Of a stretch of 64,000 nt of DNA, positions 61,376 through 64,000 are shown in pieces. The notes beneath the pieces were generated by a model that was given only the letters and a program-made list of their open reading frames with translations, searched no databases and was not told the DNA's origin. The DNA is from Stenopsyche tienmushanensis (taxonomy: Eukaryota; Arthropoda; Insecta; Trichoptera; Stenopsychidae), in NCBI GenBank assembly GCA_008973525.1, contig WACJ01000523.1:186001-250000 (forward strand), in the 5' to 3' direction. The stretch's first letter is position 1, and every line of letters begins with the position of its first letter. A program made the translations under genes and the position numbers.

Positions 61376-62837
61376 ATATGTACATATATATTAAACTGAT
61401 GGTATTAATTAATTTCGTTTTAGTAAAATTCGTATGCTAGTTTCTTCCGAATATTTAGACATTTTTATATATAAAAAAAATAAAGATCATTACATTTGTG
61501 TTGTGGATAAATGGATATTCAAGAGACTGAACAGTTTTCTTTTTGAATTTCATGTATATTTATGGAGCCGCCTAATGTAAATGGCGCCAATAGGCATGTT
61601 TGGATGACCATATTCATTAAAATAAAGGACGTTTATGCGTTGACTTATTAATGGCTTTCAGCAAACAAAAGGATCTAAAATAAAATGTGCTTTGGGAGTA
61701 GAACTTATTTATCAGCGGTCGTTTCTTTCAAAACACATTTCAGCAGGTGGAGAGACCTGAGCAAGACTTCCGTTCATTTTCTTTTGTTAAAAGCTGATAT
61801 CTCCAGGAGATTCTATCTTTGACTAACTCTGTTCTTGCATGGTACTTTAAATTAGTTTCGCCAACTTCTGTGTAATCTACTATCTGCTTTCTTCCGCCGA
61901 GAGTGCTCTAATTAGCGATCGTCCTATGGACACACCTAAATTATTTCATTCAAACAGTGCAAATATCCCTTAAGAATTAGCGCCGAATGCCGATGGTGGC
62001 GTTTTAAAAAGGAATTTAATCGAAAGGAAGACGATAGCACTTGATAAAATTGAATATAAAGTGTCTCGATCCTTGTATGCATCTACTGGGAATGCTCTTT
62101 TCATTGAGCTACGCAATTATCAACAGGAGGGGGACCTGAATTCTTACTGCACTCTCCCCATTTCTTTATTAGGTATTCAATGCAGGGGCTTGCAACTTGG
62201 GAACTGCAGTTTTAGTGTCGCTCAAATTTAAGCATCGTTTGTTGGAATTACACGGCGTCATTTGTGGTGAAATTAGTTGCAAAGATTCAGATTCCGGTTG
62301 CAAGATTAAGTACTGAAGTGTTCTTTCGTCTTGCAGATCTCGTCGCCTTGTTTTAAATTCTAACAAGCTATTCGTGAAACTCTATTCAATTAGAATTTGA
62401 GCAAATATTCCCATGTCGGTATCGAACATGACTAAAGTCTCATTAGCGTCAAGCAGTTGAAGAGTCGTATCATGCTCGCATTGCCTGTAATATGCACTTG
62501 GTAAATGTGCAGATGCCAGCTAGCTTGGAACAATTAACTTACTCGCTAGACTTGACTTCGTGTAAATTGGCTTTTAGCTTCAACTCCATCGTATCTCTGA
62601 TGTTAAATACTCCATCGATTGCTTTAGTTTCGATTCGGAACTTCAGTATAATATTTATGCTCGAAAATTAAGATAAGGAGGATTATTTTTGAGCTTATTC
62701 ACGAAGAATTTCATTGAAAGCTTATTAATATTCTTGCACGGGACAGAATTAAACCGACAGTGACGTTGATATTTAGCACAAGAGCACTTTCCATCTATTT
62801 TCATATACTTTGATTTGAATCTCCTTCCTGCTCGTCA

Positions 62838-62905
62838 GATATTCCAATTTCGAAACATAAAGAATTATCTCGACCTTAGGAGCCCTTGTAACTATAACGT
62901 TGAGG
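62838..62905 (+). repeat. Dispersed repeat shared with 59531-59605
   Basis: See the copy at 59531. It is followed by a GC-rich stretch (62906-62960) with GGGGGCTCTCTCGGGGGC and GTCCCCGGGCGG blocks not present in the other copy. Confidence 0.45.
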
Positions 62906-63420
62906 CGGGGGCTCTCTCGGGGGCAGAGTCCCCGGGCGGCTCCCCGCCTCCACTTGCTCGTCGGATGGCCGCGCTAGTGCACGGGTCCGTTCTTCTATCG
63001 GGCTGTGATGTTGCTGGATGAATGGATGGGAATAGACGGGCGTCGAATAGAAAGACTCTCTTCTGTAAATAACTATTTATTCCACACGAGAGAGAGATTT
63101 GGCTGCAGAAAGGACGACCTCCCGCAGCCAAGGCTAACCGACGACTCTCCCGTCTCCCACCTCCTGTGCGTCACCTCTCAACTGACAACGGTGCACGCGT
63201 AAGAAGCAATTCGTCGGCATGCAGGTGCAATGTCTCCGTAGGGCCACAAGAGATGACGCTGTTAAAATAACACATTACACCTGAAGAGAGACGGAAGATG
63301 TCGCTTTGACGAATTAAATCTGCTCAGATTAACAGTGCTACTACGTAGGGATGGTAAATCACCCACGCTACAGTATCACATAACGATCAATTGGCTAATT
63401 TTTTTTGTGTTACTAACCTA

Positions 63421-63437
63421 CCTAACCTAACCTAACC
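63421..63437. repeat. Short (CCTAA)n run, insect telomere-type unit
   Basis: CCTAACCTAACCTAACC, a little over three units of the insect telomeric repeat (TTAGG on the other strand). Far too short to mark a telomere; probably interstitial chance or repair. Confidence 0.5.
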
Positions 63438-63556
63438 ATCTTTACGTCAAATCATGTACTTCTAGGATTACACATAAACACCATTATGGATTAGAAATAG
63501 TTTATCATGTATAGTAGCAAATAATTAATAGTGTCAGATAATATTAGGGTAATATA

Positions 63557-63615
63557 CCTGTAGGTAGTTCTGTGGTTAAGCGGTTGGATAATCATCTTGG
63601 GTTCAAATCTACAGG
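63557..63615 (+). ncRNA. tRNA-like sequence (possible SINE head or shortened tRNA)
   Basis: A 59-base unit begins CCTGTAG and ends CTACAGG, a perfect 7-bp closing stem. Inside are an A-box-like TAGTTCTGTGGTTAAGCGG and a B-box-like GGGTTCAAATC. It is too short for a complete tRNA (one arm is lacking), so it may be the head of a tRNA-derived SINE or a decayed tRNA. Confidence 0.35.
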
Positions 63616-64000
63616 AGATGTGGCTGGTGACTATATTTTTAAAAACTTATATACGCCATGAAAAACCATGTCAAAATGGTTGGTAATGATCCTTGGAAGA
63701 AGAAAAGTTACTATCTACTTATATTTGCTAAATTTTTCACATGCCTTTTGATTCTAAAATTGACTGTTTCCATTTAATCAACATCCTTCTATACATTTAT
63801 ATTTCATCCATGGTACAATTGAATCTATTGCTTGCCGAATGAAATGAGTAGGCGACGGAAACGCGATTCGCAAGAGTTGATGAGCCGGCGGACGCCAGTG
63901 CCTCGCGACAACTCACCTCTTGTTCGATTCCTTTCTTATTGTTTCACAATAGCAGGAAAATCGAGATTTATTAGTCGGCGGTATTGTTTGAGGCTCGCGC

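Larger units (their letters stand above)
55537..64000 (-). other. Upstream intron of slit, repeat-filled; no exon found
   Basis: The first slit exon in view starts at 55536 with phase 2, so everything to the right edge is intron or contains exons I could not find. I looked for LRR-sized 72-base exons and for an LRRNT and saw none. The interval holds transposon remnants listed separately, two CpG-rich patches (57480-57900 and 62890-63180) and several frames of 60-170 codons with no family signature. The part 57415-57918 is open for 167 codons on the plus strand but has no recognisable domain and is not claimed as a gene. Confidence 0.6.

Noticed and set aside
63421..63437. Telomere
   Set aside because: Only about three CCTAA units, inside an intron of slit; not a chromosome end.
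63840..64000. Possible slit 5' exon at the right edge, with a GTGAGT donor on the minus strand
   Set aside because: A frame with a Cys-containing segment precedes a good donor, but no LRRNT or signal peptide can be read and the piece is cut by the edge.
1..64000. CRISPR arrays, prokaryotic operons, rRNA genes
   Set aside because: None seen. The spliced gene structure and gene content are animal.

Overview
The window is nuclear DNA of an insect. It has spliced genes with GT-AG introns, AT-rich intergenic and intronic DNA, sharp GC-rich islands at promoters, many mariner, piggyBac-like and hAT-like repeats, and proteins that resemble insect orthologues (the eIF1 reads like the fly protein, and Slit has the seven EGF modules of fly Slit). 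I cannot resolve the order of insect. No prokaryotic or viral gene was seen.

Layout. 1-788 (minus): first two coding exons of a KDM4-type histone lysine demethylase, running off the left edge. It is head to head with a complete 24-exon exportin-7 gene (2122-9523, plus; 1102 codons). 9.5-17.2 kb is repeat-rich intergenic DNA with a decayed mariner. 17231-17563 (minus): intronless eIF1. 18429-19233 (minus): a two-exon, divergent histone H2B variant. 19.2-28.7 kb is AT-rich and without genes. 28724-33593 (minus): a ten-exon BTB/POZ protein with an AT-hook and tandem helix-turn-helix segments, starting in a very GC-rich island. 40022-41289 (minus): delta/gamma-type sarcoglycan, four exons. 48759-55536 (minus): the last 26 coding exons of slit, whose 5' end lies beyond the right edge. 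55.5-64 kb is its large upstream intron, filled with transposon remnants.

Most notable finding. Directly after the slit stop codon (UGA followed by CUG), in the same frame and with no other stop, lies a 941-codon open frame (48758-45933). Its first ATG comes 171 codons in. The encoded protein is Asn/Asp/Ser/Lys-rich, carries many N-glycosylation sequons and ends in one hydrophobic segment and a short tail. It is either a very long stop-readthrough extension of Slit, which would turn a secreted guidance cue into a membrane-anchored form, or a separate or alternatively spliced 3' exon. Both options can be tested.

The genes do not form a pathway: chromatin (KDM4, H2B variant, BTB factor), nuclear transport (exportin-7), translation start (eIF1), muscle membrane (sarcoglycan) and axon guidance (slit) sit side by side as is usual in animal genomes. 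The mobile DNA falls into recognisable families, including a hAT-like element nested in another element with a perfect 8-bp target duplication.
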